NCBI RefSeq assembly: GCF_026340565.1
Contig: NZ_JAPEPB010000001.1
Span: 1,674,001-1,738,000 of the forward strand
Length of the DNA: 64,000 nt
From: Kitasatospora sp. NBC_01287
Lineage (GTDB): Bacteria > Actinomycetota > Actinomycetes > Streptomycetales > Streptomycetaceae
Direction: 5' to 3'
The notes under the pieces: model-generated
What the model saw: the letters and a program-made list of their open reading frames with translations, nothing else
Told to the model about the DNA's origin: nothing
The model's database searches: none
Position numbers and translations under genes: made by a program
Shown: positions 51,626 to 60,361 of the stretch, in pieces
How the letters are laid out: the number at the start of each line of letters is the position of its first letter
Position numbering within the stretch: position 1 is the first letter of the stretch

Positions 51626-51850
51626 CTACTGCTCCGCGGTCACGTGAACGCAGGAGACGCACCGGTCGGACGTGCTGCTGTTCCAGTCGTTGGTGGTGAC
51701 GGCGCCGGTGACGACCGTGGTGCCGTGCTCGACGGGTGCGGGCGCGGCCACCGCCGCGACCGTGCCCGAGGCCAGCACGGCAACGGCGCCGAGCACCACC
51801 GCGGCGCCCCGCAGGCGAGTGGCGAGGGTCCAGCTCCGGTGCGTCATCAT
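51626..51850 (-). CDS. small secreted peptide with a Cys-x-x-Cys, unknown
   Basis: 74 aa (MMTHRS...), ATG after AAGAAGGG. A Sec-type signal peptide (LRGAAVVLGAVAVLASGTVA, cleaved near AVAA) leaves a 35-40-residue mature peptide. It ends TTNDWNSSTSDRCVSCVHVTAEQ, rich in Ser, Thr and Cys. It is next to the SARP gene and 3.6 kb from lanB. The signal peptide argues against an ordinary lanthipeptide precursor. Disulfide-linked secreted peptide is the simpler reading. The possible link with the LanB and SARP is speculative. The upstream 240 bp to the MerR gene are partly filled by a 13-bp repeat. Confidence 0.6.
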   Translation of the reverse strand: MMTHRSWTLATRLRGAAVVLGAVAVLASGTVAAVAAPAPVEHGTTVVTGAVTTNDWNSSTSDRCVSCVHVTAEQ

Positions 51851-51985
51851 GGTGCGCCCTTCTTCAGCAGTACGGCCGTTGGGAGCGGTGGCCGCTGGTT
51901 CGTGGCCAAGCCTCTCAGCGCCCGATCAACGCCGGATCAACGCACTGGTCCGACGAATCCCGGGAACGGGTGCGCCTGGCGTCCG

Positions 51986-52121
51986 GCTCAGACACGCGGC
52001 TCAGACACATGACTCAGACACGCGGCTCAGACACGCGACTCAGACACGCGACTCAGACACGCGACTCAGACACGCGACTCAGACACGCGACTCAGACACA
52101 TGACTCAGACACATGACTCAG
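51986..52121. repeat. 13-bp tandem repeat, ten units, reaching into the merR coding end
   Basis: Ten full copies of ACTCAGACACGCG (with GCTC... and ...CATG variants) plus six bases. The stop codon of the MerR gene (52092) lies inside the array, so its last residues (SHVSESCV) are read from repeat units. No spacers separate units, so this is not CRISPR. Confidence 0.92.
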
Positions 52122-52625
52122 TGACTGCTGCTCCACTGATCTCGTTGGGCGTGAGTTCGAGGCCGCCGAATCGGTCGGGTGATCTCCTGGCCAGCTCAGC
52201 ACGGGGTTCTGAGCATTGCTCGGTATCCGGGTGGATGGGTTCCAAAGTCGGTCGGCTTCGCCGCGGGCGACATGGTCCTCGTAGATCCGCACCTTGTCCC
52301 GCATCACGTCCAGGGTCCCCAGCAGCTCCCGGATCTGCGCCTCCACGTGGTTCTGGTGTCGGCGCAGCAGCTCCAGCCGCTCGTGTTCATTGCCCGGGCC
52401 CTGGCAGACCAGCTCGGTGTACTGCCTGATCACCGCCAGGGACATGCCGGAGGAGCGCAGCTTCGTGCAGATCGCGAGCCACTCCAGATCTTCCTCGTGA
52501 TAGATGCGGCGGCCGTTGGACAGGCGGCGTACCGGGTTGGCGAACAGGCCCTCCCGCTCGTAGAACCGCAAGGCGTGCACGCTCAGCCCACTGCGCTGCG
52601 CCACCTCACCGATGCTCAGGTCCAT
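52092..52625 (-). CDS. MerR-family transcriptional regulator
   Basis: 177 aa. N-terminal MerR HTH: MDLSIGEVAQRSGLSVHALRFYEREGLFANPVRRLSNGRRIYHEEDLEWL. Dimerisation helix: ERLELLRRHQNHVEAQIRELLGTLDVMRDKV. Later residues (DHPTDSAASNSRPTRSVEQQ) have no recognisable metal-binding cysteines, so a small-molecule or stress signal is more likely than metal. It is divergent from an SDR gene across a promoter with the MerR-type 19-bp spacer, hence likely controls that gene and itself. Its extreme C-terminus is read from a 13-bp tandem repeat. Confidence 0.92.
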   Translation of the reverse strand: MDLSIGEVAQRSGLSVHALRFYEREGLFANPVRRLSNGRRIYHEEDLEWLAICTKLRSSGMSLAVIRQYTELVCQGPGNEHERLELLRRHQNHVEAQIRELLGTLDVMRDKVRIYEDHVARGEADRLWNPSTRIPSNAQNPVLSWPGDHPTDSAASNSRPTRSVEQQSLSHVSESCV

Positions 52626-52648
52626 GAGTGTTCTCCCTCACACAGCTG

Positions 52649-52679
52649 TTGATCTAGACCCGACTCTAGGGTCTAGCGT
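52649..52679 (+). promoter_or_regulatory. MerR-type promoter for the SDR gene with inverted-repeat operator
   Basis: A -35 TTGATC (52649-52654), exactly 19-nt spacer, then -10 TAGCGT (52674-52679). The spacer holds CTAGACCC (52654-52661), 7 nt, GGGTCTAG (52669-52676), a perfect inverted repeat. The long spacer and operator inside it are the classic layout for MerR activation. It is 41 bp from the SDR start and 24 bp from the MerR start. Confidence 0.85.
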
Positions 52680-52719
52680 CGAGCCGTCGGCCCGTCGGGC
52701 CATCAGAACAGGGGAGAGC

Positions 52720-53547
52720 ATGAGCATCTGGTTCGTCACCGGGGCATCGCGGGGGCTCGGCGCGGCGATCACCCGTGAGGCGCTGGACCGAGGGCACAGC
52801 GTGATCACTACCGCGAGGGACGCGTCGGCAGTGCTCAAGGCGTACCCGCACAAGCCGGATGAACTACTGGCGCTGAACGCGGACGTGACCGAGCCGGAGC
52901 AGCTGAGGGCCGCTGTGGAGGCCGGGCTGGCCCGGTTCGGCCGGATCGACAACGTTGTCAACAACGCCGGTTACGGCCTCGTCGGCGCAATCGAGGAGAC
53001 CTCCGACCAGGCCGCTCGGGCACTGTTCGACGTCAATGTGTTCGGCGTGCTCAACACGTTGCGGGCGACCCTGCCGACCTTGCGCGCCCAGCGATCCGGA
53101 CACGTCCTGAACATCGGCTCCGTGGGCGGTTTCGCCACCGCACCGGCGACGGGCCTGTACGGCGCGTCGAAATTCGCTCTCGAAGGCATCTCCGAAGCGC
53201 TGCACGGCGAACTGGCCCCCCTCGGGGTCCGCGTCACGATCGTCGAGCCGGGCGGCTTCCGCACGGACTTCCTGAACAGCTCCAGCATTCAGGTCGAGCC
53301 GGCCACCATCGCCGACTACACCGAGGGCGCCGGACCGGTGCGCGAAGCGCTGGCCCACTACGACGGCCGCCAGCCGGGCGACCCGGTGAAGGCTGCCAGA
53401 GCCATCGTCGACGTCACCGAGACCGCCGAGCCTCCGCTGCGCCTCCAGCTGGGCGCGGACGCGGTCGAGCGCGTCGAGGCGAAACTGGATCTGGTACGGC
53501 GTGAACTCGACCAATGGCGCCACGTGGCACTCTCCACCTCCGTCTGA
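52720..53547 (+). CDS. short-chain dehydrogenase/reductase
   Basis: 275 aa, ATG after GGGGAGAG. Classical SDR: SIWFVTGASRGLGAAITREAL (TGxxxGxG), LNADVTEPEQL, VVNNAGYGLVGAIEE (NNAG), LNIGSVGGFATAPATGLYGASKFALEGISEAL (Ser, YxxxK) and RVTIVEPGGFRTDF. NAD(P)-dependent, cytoplasmic. The substrate is unknown. It is divergent from the MerR gene and under a MerR-type promoter, so induction by the MerR ligand is expected. Confidence 0.93.
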   Translation: MSIWFVTGASRGLGAAITREALDRGHSVITTARDASAVLKAYPHKPDELLALNADVTEPEQLRAAVEAGLARFGRIDNVVNNAGYGLVGAIEETSDQAARALFDVNVFGVLNTLRATLPTLRAQRSGHVLNIGSVGGFATAPATGLYGASKFALEGISEALHGELAPLGVRVTIVEPGGFRTDFLNSSSIQVEPATIADYTEGAGPVREALAHYDGRQPGDPVKAARAIVDVTETAEPPLRLQLGADAVERVEAKLDLVRRELDQWRHVALSTSV

Positions 53548-53549
53548 CA

Positions 53550-53583
53550 GTCGAGCGGGCGCCCCCACCGCCGTCCGCTCGAC
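53550..53583. terminator. hairpin between the SDR gene and the IclR gene
   Basis: GTCGAGCGG and CCGCTCGAC, perfect 9 bp, 16-nt GC-rich loop, between convergent genes. Confidence 0.7.
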
Positions 53584-53622
53584 GACGAAGTCCAGCCGAT
53601 CGCGCGCCCGCTGCCGTGCGGA

Positions 53623-54402
53623 TCAGACCGCCATCGCGAGCATCAGCGGGGCGGCCCGCTCGGCCAGCAGTTCGGCGGCCGCGCGCAGCCGGTGGGCGTT
53701 GTCGACCGGGAGCGACATGGCCAGGCAGCCGACCGTACTGCCCGCGGTGACCGGGACGGCGGCGCAGACCGTGCCGAGCGCGTACTCCTGCAGGTCGAGC
53801 ATCGGCAGGGTGGCCGGCTGGCGCTCCAGACGCTGCATCAGCTGCTCGGCGTCGGTGATGGTGCGCGAGGTGAGCCGGGCGATCGGGTGGCGGGCCAGGT
53901 GGTCGAGCCTGCCGTCGTGGTCGAGTTGGCTGAGCAGGCACTTGCCGATGGCGCTGGCGTGCGCGGTGGCCTTGAAGTCGACCCACTCGTGCACGGCGGG
54001 GGCGTGCGGGGCCTCGGCCACCGCCTCCACCCGCAGCTCGCCGTCGTGGTAGCGGCTGAAGTAGACGGCCGCGCCCAGTTCGTCGCGCAGCTCGGCGAGC
54101 TTGTGCTGCAGCCGGATCCGGATCAGCTGCTCGCGGTTGTACTGGCCGAGCAGGGCGAAGGTGCCGCCGAGGATCCAACCGCCGTCGCCCGCTTGCAGGT
54201 AGCCCTCGGCGCACAGCAGCGTGACCAGCTCGCGGACCACCGGCTCGGGCAGCGCGGTCTCCCGGACCAGATCGGCCAGACCCGCGCCGTACGGGTGCCG
54301 GTCGGCGGCCTCCAGCAAGCGCAGCGCCCGCCGCAGTGACGCGTGCGGACCGGACTCGCCCTGGTCCAGCATGGACTGATGACCTTGTCCGTGTGTTGGC
54401 AT
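53623..54402 (-). CDS. IclR-family regulator, probably of ureide/glyoxylate genes
   Basis: 259 aa from the ATG at 54402 with AAGGGGAGG upstream. N-terminal HTH (ASLRRALRLLEAADRHPYGAGLADLVRETALPEPVVRELVTLLCAEGYL) and C-terminal IclR ligand domain (LRDELGAAVYFSRYHDGELRVEAVAE, VDFKATAHASAIGKCLLSQLD, LPMLDLQEYALGTVCAAVPVTAGSTVGCLAMSL). It sits at the end of the ureide block, like allR-type regulators known from streptomycetes. Glyoxylate or allantoin derivatives are likely effectors, inferred from context. A palindrome upstream (TGGCATATGCCA, flanked by CCG and CGG) may be an autoregulatory site. Confidence 0.85.
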   Translation of the reverse strand: MPTHGQGHQSMLDQGESGPHASLRRALRLLEAADRHPYGAGLADLVRETALPEPVVRELVTLLCAEGYLQAGDGGWILGGTFALLGQYNREQLIRIRLQHKLAELRDELGAAVYFSRYHDGELRVEAVAEAPHAPAVHEWVDFKATAHASAIGKCLLSQLDHDGRLDHLARHPIARLTSRTITDAEQLMQRLERQPATLPMLDLQEYALGTVCAAVPVTAGSTVGCLAMSLPVDNAHRLRAAAELLAERAAPLMLAMAV

Positions 54403-54503
54403 GGCCTCCCCTTCCGCCGCCCCGGGTATCCTCACCAGACTATCCACCGATCGGCTCGCGCACCCTCGGGTCGGACGAGATTCCCGCAGGTGACGGGTAT
54501 TGG

Positions 54504-54525
54504 CCGAATGGCATATGCCAGACGG
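54504..54525. promoter_or_regulatory. palindrome upstream of the IclR gene
   Basis: A perfect 12-bp TGGCATATGCCA (54509-54520), extended by CCG at 54504 and CGG at 54523 after two unpaired bases. It is about 105 bp upstream of the IclR start and is a candidate autoregulatory operator. Confidence 0.55.
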
Positions 54526-54550
54526 AACCCCGCGCGGCCGGAAAGCGACG

Positions 54551-54589
54551 ATGGACCCCTCCCCCACTGCCCGGGGGGAGAGGCCCATC
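54551..54589 (-). terminator. terminator after the catalase gene
   Basis: CTCCCCC (54559-54565) pairs with GGGGGAG (54574-54580), with further pairing at the ends (ATGG with CCAT). It is 90-120 bp beyond the catalase stop. Confidence 0.7.
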
Positions 54590-54668
54590 TGAGGGTTCGT
54601 CAGTCAGTCCTCGGCGGCCGTGCCGTGTTCGGCCGTGCCGTAATCGGCTGTGCCGCGCCGGAGGGAGC

Positions 54669-56129
54669 TCAGCCCTCGTCGCCGGCGCGCAGCTTGGCCA
54701 CGGCCGCCTCCAGGCGGGAACCGTACTCCTCGTCGGCGGCGTGGAAGTGCGCCAGGTTCTTCTCGATGACGTCCTCGCGGCTGACCTGGGAGAGGAAGCC
54801 GGCCAGGTTGTCGATCAGGCGGGACTTCTCACCCTCGGACATCAGCCGGTAGAGCTCGCCGGCCTGGAAGAAGTCGTCGTCCTTGGTGTGCGCCGGGGTG
54901 GTGTACGTGCCGGTGTGGCCGTTCAGCGCGACCGGGGCGGCCAGCGCCTTGTCGGTCTGCGCCGGGCCGTCGTACGAGTTGGGCTCGTAGTTCTTGCCTC
55001 GGCCCGACTTGTTGACGGCGGCGAAGCCGTCGCGGCCGTAGTTGTTCGCCTCGGTCGCCTTGGGGGCGTTGACGGCGAGCAGGGTGTGGTTGACACCGAG
55101 GCGGTAGCGCTGGGCGTCGGCGTAGGCGAACAGGCGGCCCTGGAGCATCTTGTCCGGGGAGGGGCCGATGCCGGGCACGAAGTTGTTCGGCGAGAAGGCG
55201 GCCTGCTCGACCTCGGCGAAGACGTTCTCCGGGTTCTTGTTCAGGACCAGGCGGCCGACCTTGACCAGCGGGTAGTCGGCGTGCGGCCAGACCTTGGTGA
55301 GGTCGAACGGGTTGAAGCGGTAGTCGGCCGCCTCGGCCACCGGCATCAGCTGGACGTAGAGGGTCCAGGACGGGAAGACGCCGCGCTCGATCGCCTGGTG
55401 CAGGTCGCGCTGGTGGCTGTCGGCGTCGGCGCCCACCACCTCGGCGGCCTGGGCACCGTCCAGCGAGCGGACACCCTGGTTGGTCTTGAAGTGGTACTTG
55501 ACCCAGAAGGCCTCGCCGGACTCGTTGACCCACTGGTAGGTGTGCGAGCCGTAGCCGTTCATGTGGCGGTAGGAGGCCGGGATGCCGCGGTCACCGAAGA
55601 GCCAGGTGATCTGGTGGGTCGACGCGGGCGAATGGGCCCAGAAGTCCCACACGTTGTCGGCTTCCTGGATGCCGGTGTAGGGGTCGCGCTTCTGCGAGTG
55701 GATGAAGTCGGGGAACTTCAGCGGGTCCTTGATGAAAAAGACCGGGGTGTTGTTGCCGACCAGGTCGTAGTTGCCCTCGGCGGTGTAGAACTTCAGCGCG
55801 AAGCCGCGCGGGTCACGCACCGCGTCGCTGGCGCCGAGGTTGCCGGCCACGGTCGAGAAGCGCAGGAAGACCTCGGTGCGCTTGCCGACCTCGGAGAGGA
55901 AGTCGGCGTGGGTGTACGACGAGACCTCGTCGGTCACCTCGAAGTAGCCGTAGGCGCCCGAGCCGCGGGCGTGCACCACGCGCTCCGGGATGCGCTCGCG
56001 GTTGAACCGGGCGAGCTTCTCGATCAGCTGCTGGTCCTGGATGAGCAGCGGGCCGTACTCGCCGGCCGAGGCCGAGTTCTGGTTGTCGGCGATCGGGGCG
56101 CCGGACTCGGTGGTCAGGTTCTTGGGCAT
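54669..56129 (-). CDS. catalase (heme, small-subunit clade)
   Basis: 486 aa, ATG after AAGGA. Heme catalase motifs: [23 protein letters not shown] (active-site His), [45 protein letters not shown] (Asn in the GNN motif) and [17 protein letters not shown] (proximal Tyr in [14 protein letters not shown]). The length of about 490 fits the small-subunit clade. It removes hydrogen peroxide, produced during urate oxidation, in the cytoplasm. It lies in the ureide block, 93 bp after allantoicase, so it may be on the same transcript. TTGC and GCAA inverted half-sites are present just upstream, without firm meaning. Confidence 0.95.
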   Translation of the reverse strand: MPKNLTTESGAPIADNQNSASAGEYGPLLIQDQQLIEKLARFNRERIPERVVHARGSGAYGYFEVTDEVSSYTHADFLSEVGKRTEVFLRFSTVAGNLGASDAVRDPRGFALKFYTAEGNYDLVGNNTPVFFIKDPLKFPDFIHSQKRDPYTGIQEADNVWDFWAHSPASTHQITWLFGDRGIPASYRHMNGYGSHTYQWVNESGEAFWVKYHFKTNQGVRSLDGAQAAEVVGADADSHQRDLHQAIERGVFPSWTLYVQLMPVAEAADYRFNPFDLTKVWPHADYPLVKVGRLVLNKNPENVFAEVEQAAFSPNNFVPGIGPSPDKMLQGRLFAYADAQRYRLGVNHTLLAVNAPKATEANNYGRDGFAAVNKSGRGKNYEPNSYDGPAQTDKALAAPVALNGHTGTYTTPAHTKDDDFFQAGELYRLMSEGEKSRLIDNLAGFLSQVSREDVIEKNLAHFHAADEEYGSRLEAAVAKLRAGDEG

Positions 56130-56222
56130 GGGGGTCCTTCAGGGGTACGAGAGTTGCTGGTCCGCGAACCTCGCGAAGCCGCAATCACCGGCTTGCAGAG
56201 TTCGCAAAGGGCAAAGGGAAGG

Positions 56223-57533
56223 TCAGACGCCCAGCAGGCGCCAGATCGCGGCGGCCCGCCGCGAGGTCTCGGTGCCGTCCGGCCCGTCCGCCGGCTGCAG
56301 TTCCGCCACGGCGGCACGGAGCCCAGCGGCGGAGAACCCAGCGGCGGAGAGCCCGGCAGCGGAGAGCCCGGCGGGGCCGGCCGCCGAGCGGGCGGCGGCC
56401 AGGGTCCGCGCCTCGGCCTCGGTCAGCCCGGCCTCGGTCAGCGCCTGGGCCGCCTCGGCGGTCGGCAGCGCGTTGAACCAGCGCAGCGCCAGCGCGGCGC
56501 GCCCCGCCTCGGTCAGCTTGCCGGTCAGCCGCAGGCGGGCCAGGCCACCGTCCGGGTAGACGTTGATCCGCACGTGGGTGACGGTCCGGCCCGCGTCGAG
56601 GCGCAGCCGGTGCCGGGTGTCCGGCTGGAGCCGGGTGCGCGGCAGGATCTCGAACCAGCCGTCGGGGTCGGCATCGGGGCTCCCGCCCGCCACGGCGTCG
56701 TACCCCACCAGGTCGGCCCAGCCGGGGGCGTTGGCCACGAAGTGGGTGGTGTCCACCTCGACGGCCAGGACCTCGCCGCCCCCGGCCAGGGCGATCTGCA
56801 CCCAGTCGTTGGCCTTGTCGCGCCGACGCCGGGTCTCCCAGCCCTCGCCCATGACGGAGGCGCGGCCGGGAGCGTTCAGGTTGTGCGGGGAGGAGAAGTA
56901 GCGGTCCGAGGCCGCCTCGGCCACGCCGCCGTACTCCTGGGCGGCCAGGTCGAAGGTGAGCCCGTCCAGGTCACGCGGGTCCGGCAGTACCTCGCCGTGC
57001 ACCCGCAGCCGGGCCACGCCGCCGTCCGGCCAGATGTTGAGGCGCACGTGGGTGTAGCGGGTCGGGTCCTCGACGGCGAACTCGTGCGCGGTGTCACCGC
57101 GCAGCGCGGTGCGCGGCACGAGGTCGGTCCACCGGGCCGCGGCCAGCTCCTCGACCGAGGGCAACCCGGGTATCGAGGCCGCCTGCACCGAGCCGCTCTC
57201 GGGGTAGTTGCCGGTGAAGTGCGCGGTGTCCACGATCACGCCGTGGACGCGGCCCGCGACGCCCAGTCGGACGATCGCCCAGTCGTGGTCCTCGTCGGTG
57301 GGGTGCGGCTGCTCGGCGCTGACACCGCGTCGGCGCTTGCTCTCCCAGCCGTCCATGATCTGGCCCTTGTGGCCGAAGGTGTGGGCGCGGAACTCGGCGG
57401 CCTTGGCGACCAGCAGGTTCTCCGCGTCCGCGAAGGTGTCCTCGTTGGTGGCCACCACGCCGGCGCCCAGCAGCCGGGAGGCGAGGTTGACCAGCTCGGT
57501 GAAAGGAGCGGCCGGGGTCTGACTGTCACTCAT
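56223..57533 (-). CDS. alc: allantoicase
   Basis: 436 aa. It has two allantoicase repeats: NLASRLLGAGVVATNEDTFADAENLL, HTFGHKGQIMDGWESKRRRG, DHDWAIVRLGVAGRVHGVIVDTAHFTGNYPESGSVQAA and later RYFSSPHNLNAPGRASVMGEGWETRRRRDKANDWVQIALAGGGEVLAVEVDTTHFVANAPGW, with RINVYPDGGLARLRLTG. It cleaves allantoate to ureidoglycolate and urea. The C-terminal 95 residues (RWFNALPTAEAAQALTEAGLTEAEARTLAA, then a LSAAG repeat) are an extension. Its start RWFNALP resembles the start of OHCU decarboxylases. The repeat is encoded by a 15-bp DNA unit. Confidence 0.95.
   Translation of the reverse strand: MSDSQTPAAPFTELVNLASRLLGAGVVATNEDTFADAENLLVAKAAEFRAHTFGHKGQIMDGWESKRRRGVSAEQPHPTDEDHDWAIVRLGVAGRVHGVIVDTAHFTGNYPESGSVQAASIPGLPSVEELAAARWTDLVPRTALRGDTAHEFAVEDPTRYTHVRLNIWPDGGVARLRVHGEVLPDPRDLDGLTFDLAAQEYGGVAEAASDRYFSSPHNLNAPGRASVMGEGWETRRRRDKANDWVQIALAGGGEVLAVEVDTTHFVANAPGWADLVGYDAVAGGSPDADPDGWFEILPRTRLQPDTRHRLRLDAGRTVTHVRINVYPDGGLARLRLTGKLTEAGRAALALRWFNALPTAEAAQALTEAGLTEAEARTLAAARSAAGPAGLSAAGLSAAGFSAAGLRAAVAELQPADGPDGTETSRRAAAIWRLLGV
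56315..56372 (-). repeat. 15-bp tandem repeat in the allantoicase C-terminus
   Basis: About four units of the AGCCCGGCAGCGGAG kind encode the LSAAG repeat near the C-terminus of allantoicase. Confidence 0.8.
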
Positions 57534-57560
57534 GTCGTCGTCGCTCCTCAGCGCGAAGTC

Positions 57561-57688
57561 GGGTCAGCGGTTGCACGGGTCGGCGGTTGCGCGGTCCAGC
57601 GGTGGCACAGATCAGCGGTGGCACGGGTCGGCGGTTGCGCAGTCCAGCGGTCGCACGGGTCAGCGGTCGCACGGGTCAGCGGTCGCGA
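57561..57688. repeat. 16-bp tandem repeat, eight units, reaching the allantoinase stop
   Basis: Eight in-register 16-bp units of the GGGTCAGCGGTCGCAC kind fill the gap between allantoicase and allantoinase. The stop codon of allantoinase (57676) lies in the last unit. No open gene is interrupted. Confidence 0.9.
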
Positions 57689-59028
57689 AGGATCTGCCGG
57701 CCGAAGGGCTCGGCGTGCACGTCCACCACCCGGCCGCGCAGCCAGGTCGTGATGACCGACCCGCTCAGCGTCCGGCCGGCGTACGGGGTGACCGGGTTGC
57801 GGTGGTGCAGCCCGGCCGGGTCGACGGCGAAGTCGGCGTCCGGGTCGAAGGCGACCAGGTCGGCGTCGTACCCGACCGCGATCGCGCCCTTGCTGCCGTC
57901 GAGGCCGACCAGCGAGGCCGGTCCTGCGGACATCCAGCGGACCACGTCACCCAGCGAGTGGCCGCGCTCGCGGGCTTCGGTCCAGATGGCCGGCAGCCCC
58001 AGCTGGAGCGAGGCGATCCCGCCCCAGGCGGCCGCGAAATCGCCGCTGCCGCCGAACTCCTGGAGCAGCTTGAGGTCCGGGGTCGACGGCGAGTGGTCGG
58101 AGACGATCCCGATGAACTCGCCGTTCGCCAGCGCCGCCCAGAGCTTGTCGCGGTTGGCCTCGTCGCGGATCGGCGGGCAGCACTTGAAGGCGGTGTCGCC
58201 GTCCGGCACCTCCTCGGCGGCCAGCGTCAGGTAGTGCGGGCAGGTCTCGGCGGTCACCTGGACGCCCTCGGCGCGGGCCTGGGCCAGCAGCGGCAGCACG
58301 GCCGCGGAGGAGACGTGCAGGATGTGCACCCGGGCGCCGGTGCGCCGCGCGGTGTCGAGCAGCAGAGCCACCGCCGCCGCCTCGGCGTCCTCGGGACGGG
58401 AGGCGAGGAAGTCGCGGTAGTGCACGCCGGGGGTGTGCGGGGCGGCGTCCAGCACGGCCGGGTCCTCGGCGTGGATGATCGCCAGCGCGCCGATCCGGGC
58501 CTGCTCGGCCAGCGCCTTCTCCAGGTCGGCGGCCTCGACGTGCGGGAACTCCTCCACCCCCGAGGGCGCCAGGAAGCTCTTGAAGCCGAACACGCCGGCC
58601 TGGTGCAGCGGTTCCAGGTCAGCGGCGTTGCCGGGGATCGCGCCGCCCCAGAAGCCGAGGTCCACCCAGGCCTGGCCCTCGGCGATCCGCCGCTTGGCCG
58701 CCAGCCCGGCCACCGTGGTGGTGGGCGGGATGGAGTTGAGCGGCATGTCGATGATCGTGGTGACGCCGCCGGCCGCGGCGGCCCGGGTGGCGGTGGCGAA
58801 GCCCTCCCACTCGGTGCGGCCGGGCTCGTTGACGTGCACGTGGGTGTCGACCAGGCCCGGCAGCAGCGCGGTGTCGCCGAGGTCGGTGAGCTCGGCGCCG
58901 CCCGCCGCCAGCGCTCCGTGCTCGGCGATCCGCTCGATCCGGCCGTCCTTGACCAGCACGTCGGCCGGGCGCTCACCGTCGGGCAGGACCACGCGACGGG
59001 AGCGGATCACCACGGTCGACTGCTGCAT
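57676..59028 (-). CDS. allB: allantoinase
   Basis: 450 aa from ATG with GGAGG 5 bp upstream. It is a cyclic amidohydrolase: [61 protein letters not shown] (metal His pair in [10 protein letters not shown]), [14 protein letters not shown] (Lys to be carboxylated), [41 protein letters not shown] and [12 protein letters not shown] (Asp). It opens allantoin to allantoate in the cytoplasm. It precedes allantoicase in reading order with 142 bp of repeats between. An operator-like motif lies upstream. Confidence 0.95.
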   Translation of the reverse strand: MQQSTVVIRSRRVVLPDGERPADVLVKDGRIERIAEHGALAAGGAELTDLGDTALLPGLVDTHVHVNEPGRTEWEGFATATRAAAAGGVTTIIDMPLNSIPPTTTVAGLAAKRRIAEGQAWVDLGFWGGAIPGNAADLEPLHQAGVFGFKSFLAPSGVEEFPHVEAADLEKALAEQARIGALAIIHAEDPAVLDAAPHTPGVHYRDFLASRPEDAEAAAVALLLDTARRTGARVHILHVSSAAVLPLLAQARAEGVQVTAETCPHYLTLAAEEVPDGDTAFKCCPPIRDEANRDKLWAALANGEFIGIVSDHSPSTPDLKLLQEFGGSGDFAAAWGGIASLQLGLPAIWTEARERGHSLGDVVRWMSAGPASLVGLDGSKGAIAVGYDADLVAFDPDADFAVDPAGLHHRNPVTPYAGRTLSGSVITTWLRGRVVDVHAEPFGRQILRDR

Positions 59029-59082
59029 CAAGACCTCCGGACTCAGCTGCTGCGGTGGGGGTGGCTCGGAGCCTAGGCCCGC

Positions 59083-59098
59083 CTTCAACAAAACGTCA
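59083..59098. promoter_or_regulatory. CTTCAACAAA motif upstream of allantoinase
   Basis: CTTCAACAAAACGTCA. Its first ten bases are identical to the two other sites in the block. The right half of the palindrome (CAACA, N3, TGTTG) is degenerate here. It lies 55-70 bp upstream of the ATG of allB. The RC strand has TTGACG nearby, possibly the -35 box. Confidence 0.6.
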
Positions 59099-59215
59099 AT
59101 GTAGGAAAATACGATGAACTCTGGGGCAGCGAAGAACGCCGATCGAGCCACGCACGGGCCACGCACGGGCCACGCACGAGTCACCCGCGGCCGGAACCGG
59201 CCCGCCCCGGGCGGC

Positions 59216-60361
59216 TCAGCGACCCGTGAGCAGGTCCCTGGCCAGCATCTCCCCCGCCAGTTCGGCCAGCTCGGCCGCCTTGCTGAGGCTGTCCCCCGGC
59301 TGCTCGGCCAGATCGGTCAGCGCGTAGGCGGCCACGAAGCCGGCCCCGCGCCATTCGTCCTCGGCCAGTTCGAGCCGACCCGCCACAGCGGCCACCGGAA
59401 CCCCCGCCCCGGTGGCCGCCGCGGCGACTCCGGCGGGGGCCTTGCCGTGCAGCGTCTGCGCGTCCAGGCAACCCTCACCGGTCACGACCAGGCGTGCCCC
59501 ACGCACGGCCTCGTCGAAGCCCAGCAGTTCGAGCAGCAACTCGATGCCGGGCCGCATGGTGGCGCCCAGCAGGGCCAGGGCGGCGAAGCCGACCCCGCCC
59601 GCGGCCCCGGCGCCGGGGGCGTCACGGAAGTCTTCGCCGGTGCTCGCCCGCACCACGTCGGCCCAGCGGGTCAGGCCCTGCTCCAGGACCGCCAGTTCCT
59701 CGCCCTCCGCGCCCTTCTGCGGGCCGTAGACGGCGGTGGCGCCGCGGGCGCCGAGCAGCGGGTTGTCCACGTCGCAGGCGACCACGATCTCCACCCCGCC
59801 GAGGGTGTCGGCCAGCGCGCCCGGGTCCAGCCGGTCCAGCCGGCGCAGCGCGCCGCCGCCGGGCGGCAGCTCGCCGCCCTCGGCGTCGAACAGGCCCACG
59901 CCCAGCGCCTGGACCATGCCCGCGCCGCCGTCGGTGCAGGCCGACCCGCCCAAGCCCAGCACGATCCGCTCGGCGCCCAGGCTGACGGCCCGTCCGATCA
60001 GCTGGCCCACCCCGAAGGAGCCGGCCGCGAGCGGGGCGGTGCGCCCGCCGGGGAGCCGGGCCAGGCCCGAGGCCTGGGCCAGTTCGACCACGGCGACGTC
60101 GCCCTTGATCGCGATCGCGGCATCCACCGGCAGTCCGGTGGGCCCGGCCACCTTGGCCGGGATCCGGGTGAAGCCGGCCGCGAGCGCGGCGGCCAGGGTG
60201 CCCTCACCGCCGTCGGCGACCGGCAGCTCGCGGACCTCGACGCCGGGGACGACCCGGCGGATCCCGGCGGCCAGCCGGGCGGCGACCTCGGCGCCCTCCA
60301 GGGTGCCCTTGAACTTGTCGGGAGCTACGACCACATGGCCCTGGGTGGGGGTGGCGGGCAT
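59216..60361 (-). CDS. glxK: glycerate kinase
   Basis: 381 aa. Glycerate kinase family 1: [106 protein letters not shown] and [26 protein letters not shown]. It phosphorylates glycerate (2-phosphoglycerate in this family) at the end of the glyoxylate-to-glycerate route. Start at 60361 is preferred because GAGG is nearby. It is downstream of the tartronate-semialdehyde reductase gene and separated from it by a terminator and structured segment. Confidence 0.93.
   Translation of the reverse strand: MPATPTQGHVVVAPDKFKGTLEGAEVAARLAAGIRRVVPGVEVRELPVADGGEGTLAAALAAGFTRIPAKVAGPTGLPVDAAIAIKGDVAVVELAQASGLARLPGGRTAPLAAGSFGVGQLIGRAVSLGAERIVLGLGGSACTDGGAGMVQALGVGLFDAEGGELPPGGGALRRLDRLDPGALADTLGGVEIVVACDVDNPLLGARGATAVYGPQKGAEGEELAVLEQGLTRWADVVRASTGEDFRDAPGAGAAGGVGFAALALLGATMRPGIELLLELLGFDEAVRGARLVVTGEGCLDAQTLHGKAPAGVAAAATGAGVPVAAVAGRLELAEDEWRGAGFVAAYALTDLAEQPGDSLSKAAELAELAGEMLARDLLTGR

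Noticed and set aside
51626..51850. Lanthipeptide precursor for LanB
   Set aside because: A clear Sec signal peptide is present, the FNLD-type leader is missing, and it is 3.6 kb away behind another gene. Kept only as a secreted peptide.
51986..52121. CRISPR-like array
   Set aside because: It is a continuous 13-bp tandem repeat with no spacers and no cas genes.
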